DNA from: Flagellimonas olearia
GTDB lineage: Bacteria > Bacteroidota > Bacteroidia > Flavobacteriales > Flavobacteriaceae
Direction: 5' to 3'
NCBI RefSeq assembly: GCF_009184425.1
Contig: NZ_WELG01000001.1
Span: forward strand, 991,870-1,055,869
Length of the DNA stretch: 64,000 nucleotides
A program made the position numbers and the translations under genes. Below are positions 8,962-17,740 of the stretch, one piece after another (the first letter of the stretch is position 1; each line of letters opens with the position of its first letter). Under the pieces are notes generated by a model that saw nothing but the letters and a program-made list of their open reading frames with translations, ran no database searches and was not told where the DNA came from.

Positions 8962-11199
8962 ATGTCAACGAACAATACATTCAACACTTTAAATAGAAGG
9001 GCCTTTTTGCGCAACTCTTCCTTGGCCGGAGGTGGTCTGCTCATTGGCTTCAACCTTTTCCAGGCGTGCAAACCTAAGGTCATTGCCGAACCCGCCATAG
9101 ACTTGGCTACTTTGGACTACAATGACTTTAATGCCTTTATCAAAATTGCAGACAATGGTGCGGTCACCATATTTTCCCCCAATCCCGAAGTAGGGCAGGG
9201 GGTAAAGACCTCAATGCCCATGATCATTGCCGAAGAACTCGATGTGGCTTGGGACAATGTGTATGTGGAACAAGGTATTCTGGATACCAATAATTACACC
9301 CGTCAGGTGGCCGGTGGTAGCCAATCCATCCGATTTGGATGGGATGCCCTGCGCCAGACCGGGGCTGCAGCCAAGCAAATGTTGGTCAGTGCCGCAGCGG
9401 CACGCTGGGGTGTGGACCCATCGGAATGTACCGTGAGCGAAGGAATCATCACCAATGCTGCCGGTGAAACACTGGGCTACGGTGATGTGGTGCAAGATGC
9501 TGCCCAACTTGAGGTTCCCGAGAATGTTCCCTTGAAGAAAACTTCGGAATACAAGATTATGGGGAAAGACACCCCAAATGTGGATATAGATAAAATCGTC
9601 ACCGGAAAATCCCTTTATGGGATGGATTACAAGGCGGAAGGCATGGTATATGCCTCAGTGCTTCGTCCACCTGCTTTTGGACAAAAATTGGTTTCCTATG
9701 ATGATTCCGCAGCAAGGGCCATGCACGGCGTGGTGGATATCTTTACCATTGGGGAGAAGCTTCGCAGTATGGCCGAGGAAAACCCCGGCGTAACCGGAAT
9801 TATCAGTGATAGCGACAAAGTGGTCGTCTTGGCCAATTCCACATGGGAGGCCATGAAAGCCAAAAATGCCATCAAGGCAGAGTGGGAGCAGGCCACCAAA
9901 GCGGAAAGTACCGAAGAACATGACAAGATATTGACCAATCTTTTGGATGGAAATAAATTTGAAACCTTACGATCGGACGGCAATGTGAAAAAAGCCTTGG
10001 CAGAGGCGGACCAAGTATTGGAACGCACCTACGAATCCCCTTTCTTGCCGCACAGCTGTATGGAACCCATGAACTTTTTCGCCGATATCACGGATGAAAA
10101 AGTCCATTTGGTAGGGCCCATCCAAACCCCGGAACGAACCGCAGGCATGGTATCCCAGCTTTTGGGGCGTGAAGTAGACGACATCCATTTGGAAATGACC
10201 CGTATCGGCGGTGGTTTTGGTCGAAGACTGTATGGCAACTTTGCCTTGGAGGCCGCAGAAATTTCGGATAAGGCCAAAAAACCGGTAAAGTTGGTCTTTT
10301 CCAGAGAAGAGGATATGGAAGATGGAATCTACCGAATGTCCATCAAGTACCGTATCAAAGCTGGAGTGAAAGATGGAAAGGTAACGGCCTACCATTTGAA
10401 AGAGGCCGCCGTAAATTCCAACATGTACGGATTGGTGCCCAATTTCTTCCCCGCAGGTGCCATTGAAAATTACCAAGTGGATACCGCCAAATATGACAGT
10501 AACATTACCACAGGAGCATGGCGTGCGCCCTATACCAACTTTTTGGCCTATGCCGAACAAAGTTTCTTTGATGAGCTGGCCGAGTTGATGGAAGTGGACA
10601 AGATACAATTGCGATTGGATTTATTGGATAATGTAAAACCTGATGAGGATGAACGTATCCAATACTCCCCAGAACGAATGAAAGAGGTCATCAAGGTGGC
10701 GGTCGAGAAATCAGGTTGGGGCAATAAACCAGAGCATGTGCACCAAGGTTTTGTGAACTATTATTGCCACAACACCCACGTGGCCGAAGTCGCCGATGTG
10801 GAAATTGAAAATGGCGAGCCAGTACTGAAAAAAATTACCTGTGTGGTGGACTGCGGTATCGTAGTGAATCCAATAGGGGCCAAAAATTTGGTGGAAGGTG
10901 GCGTATTGGACGGAATAGGACATTCCCTATTCGGGGAATTAGCGTTCAAGGACGGAAAACCCACCGCCAACAATTTTGACCGATATCGATTGTTACGCAT
11001 AAAAGAGGCACCAATTGTGGAAACCCATTTTATAGACAACGGACTTTCACCAACCGGTCTGGGCGAACCTGCGCTGCCTCCGGCAGCGGGAGCAGTGGCC
11101 AATGCTTTTAAATCCGCCACGGGAAACAGACTTTATAAACAACCATTTACCAAAACACCAGAACTCTTAAAAGTACCAGAAAAGGAAATTATAGGTTGA
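8962..11199 (+). CDS. Molybdenum hydroxylase large subunit, IorB-like, Tat-exported
   Basis: 745 residues. A Tat signal is visible as N-R12-R13-A-F-L-R followed by a short hydrophobic stretch, and Cys36 right after it may make the protein a lipoprotein. The molybdopterin-binding regions GGGFGRR and the essential Glu of the family in GEPALPP (E702) are present. IorB-like enzymes hydroxylate N-heterocycles or oxidise aldehydes; the substrate cannot be read from sequence. No FAD subunit is encoded nearby, so electrons probably go to a quinone or cytochrome. The gene starts 28 bp after the small subunit. Confidence 0.92.
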   Translation: MSTNNTFNTLNRRAFLRNSSLAGGGLLIGFNLFQACKPKVIAEPAIDLATLDYNDFNAFIKIADNGAVTIFSPNPEVGQGVKTSMPMIIAEELDVAWDNVYVEQGILDTNNYTRQVAGGSQSIRFGWDALRQTGAAAKQMLVSAAAARWGVDPSECTVSEGIITNAAGETLGYGDVVQDAAQLEVPENVPLKKTSEYKIMGKDTPNVDIDKIVTGKSLYGMDYKAEGMVYASVLRPPAFGQKLVSYDDSAARAMHGVVDIFTIGEKLRSMAEENPGVTGIISDSDKVVVLANSTWEAMKAKNAIKAEWEQATKAESTEEHDKILTNLLDGNKFETLRSDGNVKKALAEADQVLERTYESPFLPHSCMEPMNFFADITDEKVHLVGPIQTPERTAGMVSQLLGREVDDIHLEMTRIGGGFGRRLYGNFALEAAEISDKAKKPVKLVFSREEDMEDGIYRMSIKYRIKAGVKDGKVTAYHLKEAAVNSNMYGLVPNFFPAGAIENYQVDTAKYDSNITTGAWRAPYTNFLAYAEQSFFDELAELMEVDKIQLRLDLLDNVKPDEDERIQYSPERMKEVIKVAVEKSGWGNKPEHVHQGFVNYYCHNTHVAEVADVEIENGEPVLKKITCVVDCGIVVNPIGAKNLVEGGVLDGIGHSLFGELAFKDGKPTANNFDRYRLLRIKEAPIVETHFIDNGLSPTGLGEPALPPAAGAVANAFKSATGNRLYKQPFTKTPELLKVPEKEIIG

Positions 11200-11203
11200 T
11201 CAT

Positions 11204-11458
11204 ATGACGATACTTTTGTTTGGAATCACGAAGGACATTGTGGGTAGTCCCACTTTGTCCGTTCCCACATCCAGTGTAACCGGTAAACAAATACCCAAAA
11301 CCGTAAGGGAATTAAAACAGTTTTTGGGAAACAACTACCCAGAACTTAACAAATTGTCCTCCTTGGCTGTGGCCGTAAACCACAACTATGCCGATGATGA
11401 CGATGCTATCAATTCCTACGATGAGATTGCGCTTATCCCCCCAGTGAGTGGGGGATAA
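11204..11458 (+). CDS. moaD: Molybdopterin synthase sulfur carrier subunit MoaD
   Basis: 84 residues, ubiquitin-like, ending in the required Gly-Gly (PPVSGG). The C-terminal thiocarboxylate supplies sulfur for the dithiolene of molybdopterin. It follows the hydroxylase gene by 4 bp. Its catalytic partner MoaE is not in this operon or elsewhere in the window, so it must be encoded at another site. The adjacent MoeB-like gene at 13114 is the probable activating enzyme. Confidence 0.9.
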   Translation: MTILLFGITKDIVGSPTLSVPTSSVTGKQIPKTVRELKQFLGNNYPELNKLSSLAVAVNHNYADDDDAINSYDEIALIPPVSGG

Positions 11459-11506
11459 TCCGCATAAAATGGGTATCTTTCCCATACAAAGCAATTATTT
11501 GGATTT

Positions 11507-12493
11507 ATGTTGATAGACAATCACGGAAGACAAATCAATTATCTACGATTGGCGGTAACCGATAGATGCAACCTGCGTTGTAACTATTGCATGCCTTCCG
11601 AAGGAATAGACTTTGTCCAAAATGATAGATTACTCTCCATTCCGGAACTCAAAAAAGTTAGCGAGATTCTGGTTTCCCAGGGCATCGATAAAATTCGCAT
11701 CACGGGAGGAGAGCCGTTTGTACGTAAGGATTTAATGGTGTTGTTACGCCATTTGGCACAGCTGGAAGGGCTCAAGGACATTTCGGTCACGACCAATGCC
11801 ACATTGATTGGCCCCCATATCGATGAACTCAAAGCATTGGGGATTACCAACATTAATGTAAGCTTGGATTCCATTAACCGGGAAACGTTTGAGCGCATTA
11901 CCCGAAGGAAACAGTTTGATACCGTCCACGACAATTTAATCCGATTAATAACCGAAGGTTTTAATGTGCGAATCAATTTCATTGTTTTGGAAGGACAGAA
12001 CGAACAGGATATCATCCCTATTCTGGATGTCATGAAACACCATGAGGTCTCTGTCCGGTTTTTGGAAGAGATGCCATTCAATGGGGGAAGCAAAAACTTC
12101 AATACCATCAAATGGAACTACAAGGCCATATTGGAGCACATCGCAGGTACTTTTCCCAATTACCAAAAATTGGAATCACCCAAAGAGTCTACTTCCATTA
12201 ATTATAAGATTGATGGCCATAAAGGGACTTTTGGCATTATCCCATCGTTCAGTAGAACATTTTGTGGCAGTTGCAACCGTTTGCGGATTACCGCAACCGG
12301 GGATGTCATTACCTGCTTGTACGGAAAACCGAAAGCCAATCTTAGGGATATGATTCGAGAAGAATCTTCCGAAGAGAAGGTAAAAGAAACCATTTTAAAA
12401 ACCATTGGTTCGAGGGCCAAAACAGGATTTGAAGCGCAAAACGAGCATTCCAATACTGTTTTTGACAATTCAATGACCTCAATTGGTGGTTAG
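11507..12493 (+). CDS. moaA: GTP 3',8-cyclase MoaA
   Basis: 328 residues. The radical-SAM cluster is bound by C21, C25 and C28 in CNLRCNYC, the second cluster by C253, C256 and C270, and the protein ends in Gly-Gly, which is needed for activity in known MoaA. It makes 3',8-cyclo-GTP, the first step of molybdenum cofactor synthesis. MoaC, the next enzyme, is missing from the operon. A 48-bp gap before it is the second largest gap in the operon, after the 28-bp gap class, but no promoter stands out there. Confidence 0.95.
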   Translation: MLIDNHGRQINYLRLAVTDRCNLRCNYCMPSEGIDFVQNDRLLSIPELKKVSEILVSQGIDKIRITGGEPFVRKDLMVLLRHLAQLEGLKDISVTTNATLIGPHIDELKALGITNINVSLDSINRETFERITRRKQFDTVHDNLIRLITEGFNVRINFIVLEGQNEQDIIPILDVMKHHEVSVRFLEEMPFNGGSKNFNTIKWNYKAILEHIAGTFPNYQKLESPKESTSINYKIDGHKGTFGIIPSFSRTFCGSCNRLRITATGDVITCLYGKPKANLRDMIREESSEEKVKETILKTIGSRAKTGFEAQNEHSNTVFDNSMTSIGG

Positions 12494-12515
12494 ATGATCT
12501 ATTCTTGATCTAACT

Positions 12516-13124
12516 ATGGAAAAAACAGCACCCAAATTATACGGATTGGTCCTAGCGGGAGGAAAAAGTACCCGGATGGGGTCGGATAAAGGCTTGATTA
12601 CCTACCATGATGTTCCTCAGCAAGAATACCTCTACCAGTTATTGGAGCAACTATGCGATGTGGTTTTCTTGAGTGTTCGTGAAGAACAGGAATCCAGTGT
12701 GGACAAAGCCTATAAGACCATTGTGGACAAAAATGAATATCGCGGTCCTTTCAATGGTATTCTTAGTGCCCATGCGTCACATCCAAATGCAGCTTGGTTG
12801 GTATTGGCCTGCGATCTCCCCCTGTTGGATCTGGAAAGTATAAAACAATTGGTGGAACAAAGGGATTCCGATTCCTCGGCTACTTCCTTTGCCACCAACC
12901 AAACAAAGCTTCCCGAGCCTTTGATTACCATTTGGGAACCCGAAGGGCTTCAAAAAGCCATAACCCACTTGGAAACATCGGAAAGTTCCTGCCCCAGAAA
13001 ATTTCTGCTCAATACAAACACTAAATTGGTGTTTCCCCAGCAAGACGAGGTGTTGTACAATGCCAATTCACTATCGGAATACGAGTTTGCGAAATCCAAA
13101 ATCGCTTTGAACCATGGAGAATAG
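12516..13124 (+). CDS. mobA: Molybdenum cofactor guanylyltransferase MobA
   Basis: 202 residues with the nucleotidyltransferase signature LAGGKSTRMGSDKG at the N-terminus and an ACDLPLLD block for metal binding. MobA adds GMP to the cofactor. IorAB-type enzymes normally carry the CMP form, and a MocA homologue is present later in this operon, so MobA may serve other enzymes of the cell or be broader in use. Its end overlaps the next gene by 11 bp. Confidence 0.88.
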   Translation: MEKTAPKLYGLVLAGGKSTRMGSDKGLITYHDVPQQEYLYQLLEQLCDVVFLSVREEQESSVDKAYKTIVDKNEYRGPFNGILSAHASHPNAAWLVLACDLPLLDLESIKQLVEQRDSDSSATSFATNQTKLPEPLITIWEPEGLQKAITHLETSESSCPRKFLLNTNTKLVFPQQDEVLYNANSLSEYEFAKSKIALNHGE

Positions 13125-14181
13125 GTACATCAGACAGACCCAGCTGAAGGATTTTGGCGTGGAAGGACAGCAAAAGCTGGCCAATGCAAAAGTCTTGGTC
13201 GTGGGATTGGGTGGACTGGGCTTGCCCGCCTTACAGTACCTCAATGCCATGGGTGTGGGCACTTTGGGGTTGATGGATCAAGATACTGTTGAATTACATA
13301 ATCTGCAAAGACAAACGCTCTACACCGAAAAAGATGTGGGAAAGTTAAAACTGGAGGTGGCCCATGAGAAATTGAGTGCCCAAAATTCGGGCACGCAATT
13401 TATTTTACACGACACCTTTTTGACCAAGGATAATGCCTTGGAGGTCATAAAGTCATATGATTTGGTGCTGGACGCCACTGATAATTTTCCAACACGGTAT
13501 CTCATCAACGACGCTTGTGTTATTTTGGAAAAACCATTTGTCTATGGTGCCTTGCACAGTTTTGAAGGACATGTGAGCGTGTTCAATTACAACAATGGCC
13601 CCACCTATCGCTGTTTATATCCCAAAATGCCAAGTCCACAAGAAGTGCCCAATTGCAATGAAAATGGAGTTTTGGGGGTAATTCCCGGAATCATTGGCAC
13701 CCTTCAAGCTCTGGAAGTTGTAAAGGTATTGACCGGAATAGGAGAAGTCTTGTCAGGAAAATTATTGCTTTTTGATGGTCTCAGCCAACAATTCACCAAG
13801 ATTGGTTTTAAAGCCAAACCTAAAAACCATAACATCAAAAAATTACAAGACCAATACGAATCCTTGGATTGTGGTTTGGTTCCATCAATATCTGCTGAAG
13901 AATTCCAGATTCTGCTAGAATCCCAACAAAGTATCCTTGTATTGGATGTCCGTACTCCTGAGGAGTTTATCGGTCAACATCTGAATGAATCCATCAACAC
14001 CCCTTTAGGTCAGTTGGAATCGGTATCAGAACACGTTGATGGCGTGGAAGAAGTGTATGTAATATGCCAATCAGGAAAACGCAGCGAACAAGCCATACAG
14101 GAACTGGAACCCATTTATCCCACCAAAAGATTCTACAACGTTTTAGGTGGTATGAACAAAATGAAGACCCTATGTCCTTAG
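13114..14181 (+). CDS. MoeB/ThiF-family adenylyltransferase fused to a rhodanese domain
   Basis: 355 residues. The N-terminal E1-like domain has the nucleotide-binding GLGGLG at 31-36, DATDNFPTR at 120-128 and the Cys181 in PNCNENG. The C-terminal rhodanese domain has its active Cys at C318 (ICQSGKR). This is the MOCS3-like layout: it activates MoaD and passes sulfur to it. The structural zinc site of MoeB looks lost: where the family has CYRC, only C167 is present (TYRC), and no later CxxC pair is seen. Overlaps both neighbours (11 and 10 bp), so translation is coupled. Confidence 0.88.
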   Translation: MENRYIRQTQLKDFGVEGQQKLANAKVLVVGLGGLGLPALQYLNAMGVGTLGLMDQDTVELHNLQRQTLYTEKDVGKLKLEVAHEKLSAQNSGTQFILHDTFLTKDNALEVIKSYDLVLDATDNFPTRYLINDACVILEKPFVYGALHSFEGHVSVFNYNNGPTYRCLYPKMPSPQEVPNCNENGVLGVIPGIIGTLQALEVVKVLTGIGEVLSGKLLLFDGLSQQFTKIGFKAKPKNHNIKKLQDQYESLDCGLVPSISAEEFQILLESQQSILVLDVRTPEEFIGQHLNESINTPLGQLESVSEHVDGVEEVYVICQSGKRSEQAIQELEPIYPTKRFYNVLGGMNKMKTLCP

Positions 14182-14954
14182 CTTCCGGAGATTTTATTTT
14201 ACTGACCCTCGCCTTCTTTGTGGTTGCTACTTTATATTCCGCTGTTGGCTTTGGAGGCGGCTCCAGCTACTTGGCCATTCTCACCTTGGTCTTGACCAGT
14301 TTCTTTGCCATCCGAACAACAGCTTTGCTGTGTAACCTTACCGTGGTTACGGGAAGCTGCTACCTCTATTACAAGAATGGGCATTTGCCCCTGAAAAAAT
14401 TCATCCCATTTGTGGTCACCAGTATTCCCATGGCCTTTTTGGGGGCTTCATTCCGGTTGAAAGAGCAGGTTTTCTTCATTTTGTTGGCCTTGGCCTTGAT
14501 CGTATCAGCCATTGCACTGATTTACCAAACTCTTTCCCTGCGTTCCAACTTCAATGTAAAGGAATATCCAAGCTATGTTTCCTATTTACTGGGAGCAGGT
14601 ATAGGCCTTTTATCCGGTTTGGTAGGTATTGGCGGAGGGATATTCTTGGCGCCCGTACTGAACCATATGAAATGGGACAAACCGATTGTCATTGCCTCTT
14701 TGGCCAGTTTTTTCATCTTGGTCAATTCCGTTTCCGGTATTGGAGGATTGTTTGTCAGTGACTCCTTCGAAATCTTCTGGCCCGAAATATTGGGGCTGCT
14801 ATTTGCCGTATTGATGGGTGGACAGCTAGGAGTACGACTCAGTATCGGAAAACTATCCGCAAAACGCATTCGAATGTTGACCGGTTTTCTGGTGCTGTTT
14901 GTAGGGATTCGGGTACTGCTTAAAAACGGATTGGAAATAAACCTCTTTTCATGA
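14172..14954 (+). CDS. TauE/SafE (TSUP) family membrane permease
   Basis: 260 residues from the ATG at 14172, which overlaps the previous gene by 10 bp; starting further up would place it deep in another gene. About eight hydrophobic segments are visible, with the family's twin repeats around GFGGGSSYLA near the start and GLVGIGGGIFLAP in the middle. TSUP proteins move sulfite, sulfonates or other sulfur anions. Lying between a sulfur-transfer enzyme and MoeA, it may supply or remove a sulfur compound, or carry molybdate; both are inference. Confidence 0.82.
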   Translation: MSLASGDFILLTLAFFVVATLYSAVGFGGGSSYLAILTLVLTSFFAIRTTALLCNLTVVTGSCYLYYKNGHLPLKKFIPFVVTSIPMAFLGASFRLKEQVFFILLALALIVSAIALIYQTLSLRSNFNVKEYPSYVSYLLGAGIGLLSGLVGIGGGIFLAPVLNHMKWDKPIVIASLASFFILVNSVSGIGGLFVSDSFEIFWPEILGLLFAVLMGGQLGVRLSIGKLSAKRIRMLTGFLVLFVGIRVLLKNGLEINLFS

Positions 14955-16150
14955 TCGGATTCAACGATGCGCTAAATAAAGTTCTGGAGCATGCACAAGA
15001 CTATGGAAATGAAATAGTTTCCCTTGACGAGTCCCACGGAAGGGTATTGGCCGAAACCATTTTGGCCGATAGGGATTTTCCTCCTTTTGACCGATCTACC
15101 AAAGATGGGATTGCCATCCGTTTTGACTCGCTAAAATCCACAGGGCAAACCTTTGAATCCGAAGGTGTGGCGCAGGCCGGAAGTCCACAAGTAATTTTGA
15201 ATCACAACGAGCATTGTATTGAGGTGATGACCGGTGCCATAGTTCCCAAGAACACCGACACGGTGATCATGTACGAGCACACTTCAAAGTCGGGTGACAT
15301 ATTTACAGTTGAGAAGTCTATTAAAAAAGGTCAAAATATACATTATCAAGGTAGTGACATTAATCAAGGTAAAGTTTTACTTCAACCTGGGATTTTTATT
15401 ACTTCTGCTGAAATCGGGGTGTTGGCCTCGGTGGGAAAAACGCAGGTCTTGGTAAAAAAACTTCCCAGAATCGCGGTCATTTCCACAGGAAATGAATTAG
15501 TGAATGTAGAGGAAATCCCGTTACCATTTCAAATTAGAAAGTCCAACTCCCATTCCCTTTATGCGCTTTTGGAAACGGAAGGTATCGCTGCGGACCTCCA
15601 TCACCTTGTTGACGAACCTTCGGTAATCCAAAAAGCATTGGAACGTTTGATCAAAACCTATGATGTCCTGCTCCTCAGTGGAGGCGTTTCCATGGGGAAG
15701 TTCGATTTCTTGCCAGAAGCCTTTGCAGCGCTGGGTGTGGAAAAAGCCTTTCATAAAGTATTGCAGCGCCCGGGAAAACCATTTTGGTTTGGAAAGCATA
15801 GCGAATATAAGACGCTTTTATTTTCATTTCCAGGAAACCCTGTATCGACCTTTGTCAACTATCATTTGTATTTTAAGGCTTGGCTTAACAAAACTTTGGG
15901 TAGGGTAGCACCACAATTTACCGTAATTTTAAGTGACTCCTTTACCAATGAAACAGATTTGACCCTATTCATTGGGGCCAAAATTGATATGAAGGAAGGA
16001 AGATTGATGGCTAAAGTTCTGTCATCATCCGGTTCTGGAGATTTGGTTGGACTTTCCAAGGTAGATGGATTCGTATTGATTCCTCCAAAGGAAACCCTGC
16101 AGAAAGAAGCTAAAGCAATGTTTATACCCACTCGAAATCTTTGGCAATGA
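14951..16150 (+). CDS. moeA: Molybdopterin molybdotransferase MoeA
   Basis: 399 residues, usual length. The family blocks PPFDRSTKDG near residue 40, the GGVSMGKFDF stretch near 240 and PGNPVSTFVNY near 295 are present. MoeA inserts molybdate into adenylylated molybdopterin. The usual adenylating partner (Mog/MoaB) is absent from the operon. It overlaps the permease gene before it and the xdhC-like gene after it by 4 bp each. Confidence 0.93.
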   Translation: MIGFNDALNKVLEHAQDYGNEIVSLDESHGRVLAETILADRDFPPFDRSTKDGIAIRFDSLKSTGQTFESEGVAQAGSPQVILNHNEHCIEVMTGAIVPKNTDTVIMYEHTSKSGDIFTVEKSIKKGQNIHYQGSDINQGKVLLQPGIFITSAEIGVLASVGKTQVLVKKLPRIAVISTGNELVNVEEIPLPFQIRKSNSHSLYALLETEGIAADLHHLVDEPSVIQKALERLIKTYDVLLLSGGVSMGKFDFLPEAFAALGVEKAFHKVLQRPGKPFWFGKHSEYKTLLFSFPGNPVSTFVNYHLYFKAWLNKTLGRVAPQFTVILSDSFTNETDLTLFIGAKIDMKEGRLMAKVLSSSGSGDLVGLSKVDGFVLIPPKETLQKEAKAMFIPTRNLWQ

Positions 16151-17145
16151 CACACGAGTTAAAAACTATCATTCAAAACTATCAGGAAAGGGGAGAGGCC
16201 ACTGTTCTGGCCACCGTGGTCGCTTTGGATGGCTCATCGTATCGTAGACCGGGTGTCCGAATGCTGATTTTTGAAAATGGGGACATGGTAGGCGCTGTGA
16301 GTGGGGGATGCGTGGAAAAAGAAGTGTTACGACAAGCCCAAACCGTCTTTACCACAGGAGTATCCCGAGTCATGGTTTATGACGGACGTTACCGCTTAGG
16401 TTGTGAGGGTATCCTATACATCTTATTGGAGACCTTTAAACCCAATGAATCCTTTTTGACCCGTTTCTGGAATGCCATTGAAAACAGAGACCCCTTCCAA
16501 ATCAATTCCTACTACCAAAAAGAGCAGAGTGATAACGCCAACTATCATTCCGAGTTCCAGTTTGGGGACGATATGTTCCCTGTGACCGATGAAGTTGGGT
16601 CAAAAGAAGGGCTTTCCATTTTTGAACAGGAAACGCAGCCTTGCTTTCAGTTGCTTATCATAGGCGCTGAGCACGATGCCGTTCAATTGTGTAAATATGC
16701 GGCACTTACGGGCTGGGAGGTAAGCGTAGTGACCAACCCGAGGGAAGAAAAATCGGAAAAGGATTTCCCCGGCATCCATAAACTCATTCAGGTGGAGCCT
16801 GAAGCATTTCAATATAGTCTAGATCCACAAACGGCCGTGGTCATTATGACCCATAGTTTTGTCAAGGACCTACAATTCGTGATGGCCCTAAAGGATGAAC
16901 TTGGCGCTTATATTGGACTATTGGGACCTTTTAAACGAAGGGAAAAACTATTTGATGAACTCTTGGAACGTTGCCCTGATGTTTCGGAAACGTTTCTGGA
17001 CCAAATCCATGGGCCTGCCGGTATTGATATCGGTGCAGAAACCCCTCAGGAGATCGTCATCTCCATCTTATCCGAAATCCTATCCGTGATCAACAAAAAG
17101 GAGCCACAGCTCCTGAAGGACAAAATGGGAAAAATACATACCTAG
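16147..17145 (+). CDS. XdhC/CoxI family hydroxylase maturation factor
   Basis: 332 residues from the ATG at 16147 in an ATGA overlap with moeA. The N-terminal XdhC_CoxI domain shows GSSYRRPGVRM and GAVSGGCVEKEV; a Rossmann-type C-terminal domain follows with LIIGAEHDAVQL near residue 170 and GLLGPFKRREKL near 258. XdhC proteins bind the cofactor, oversee its sulfuration and insert it into enzymes of the xanthine oxidase family, here presumably the IorAB pair at the start of the operon. Confidence 0.9.
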   Translation: MTHELKTIIQNYQERGEATVLATVVALDGSSYRRPGVRMLIFENGDMVGAVSGGCVEKEVLRQAQTVFTTGVSRVMVYDGRYRLGCEGILYILLETFKPNESFLTRFWNAIENRDPFQINSYYQKEQSDNANYHSEFQFGDDMFPVTDEVGSKEGLSIFEQETQPCFQLLIIGAEHDAVQLCKYAALTGWEVSVVTNPREEKSEKDFPGIHKLIQVEPEAFQYSLDPQTAVVIMTHSFVKDLQFVMALKDELGAYIGLLGPFKRREKLFDELLERCPDVSETFLDQIHGPAGIDIGAETPQEIVISILSEILSVINKKEPQLLKDKMGKIHT

Positions 17146-17146
17146 C

Positions 17147-17740
17147 ATGACCAATATTTCTATTTTGATATTGGCAGCTGGAGCCTCTTCTCGAATGAAG
17201 GGCAAGGCCAAACAATTGCTCCCATGGAAAGACACCACACTCTTGGGACATGCAATGGAACAAGCTAGGGAAGTCTCTGATTCTGTTACTGTGGTACTTG
17301 GGGCCCGTGCAGAGCTCATCCAAAACGCTATTCCCGGCACAGTTGAATCCATCCAAAATTCCGACTGGGAATTGGGAATGGGAAGTTCCATCTCCAAAGG
17401 TGTACAACATGTTTTGAAAGAGAACCCCTCCGCGGATGGCATATTGATCATGTTGGTGGACCAACCCTTATTGGGCGCGGCTTACCTGAACCAACTCAAA
17501 AGTGAGTTTGAAAAAGAACTGTCCAAGATTACGGCCACAGCTTACGGGGAGAAAATAGGTGTTCCGGCCATTTTTCCCAAACATCTATTCTTGGAGCTTA
17601 CCCAGTTGAACGGAGATATTGGGGCAAGACAGCTCATTAAAGCCCATGAAACGCAAACCGCAGTCCTTCAACCAGAAGGGCAAGAAATTGATATTGACAC
17701 CATAGAAACCTATAACCAATTAACCAAAACCACACCATGA
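17147..17740 (+). CDS. Molybdenum cofactor cytidylyltransferase (MocA-like)
   Basis: 197 residues with LAAGASSRMKGKAKQLLPW at the N-terminus, the form of the nucleotidyltransferase signature typical of MocA rather than MobA, and LVDQPLL as the second metal-binding block. MocA adds CMP to make the dinucleotide form used by xanthine oxidase-family enzymes of bacteria. One base separates it from the xdhC-like gene, the pairing usually found in such operons. Confidence 0.86.
   Translation: MTNISILILAAGASSRMKGKAKQLLPWKDTTLLGHAMEQAREVSDSVTVVLGARAELIQNAIPGTVESIQNSDWELGMGSSISKGVQHVLKENPSADGILIMLVDQPLLGAAYLNQLKSEFEKELSKITATAYGEKIGVPAIFPKHLFLELTQLNGDIGARQLIKAHETQTAVLQPEGQEIDIDTIETYNQLTKTTP

Noticed and set aside
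9967-10608. A 213-codon frame antisense to the molybdenum hydroxylase large subunit.
   Set aside because: The sense strand encodes conserved IorB motifs over this whole stretch.
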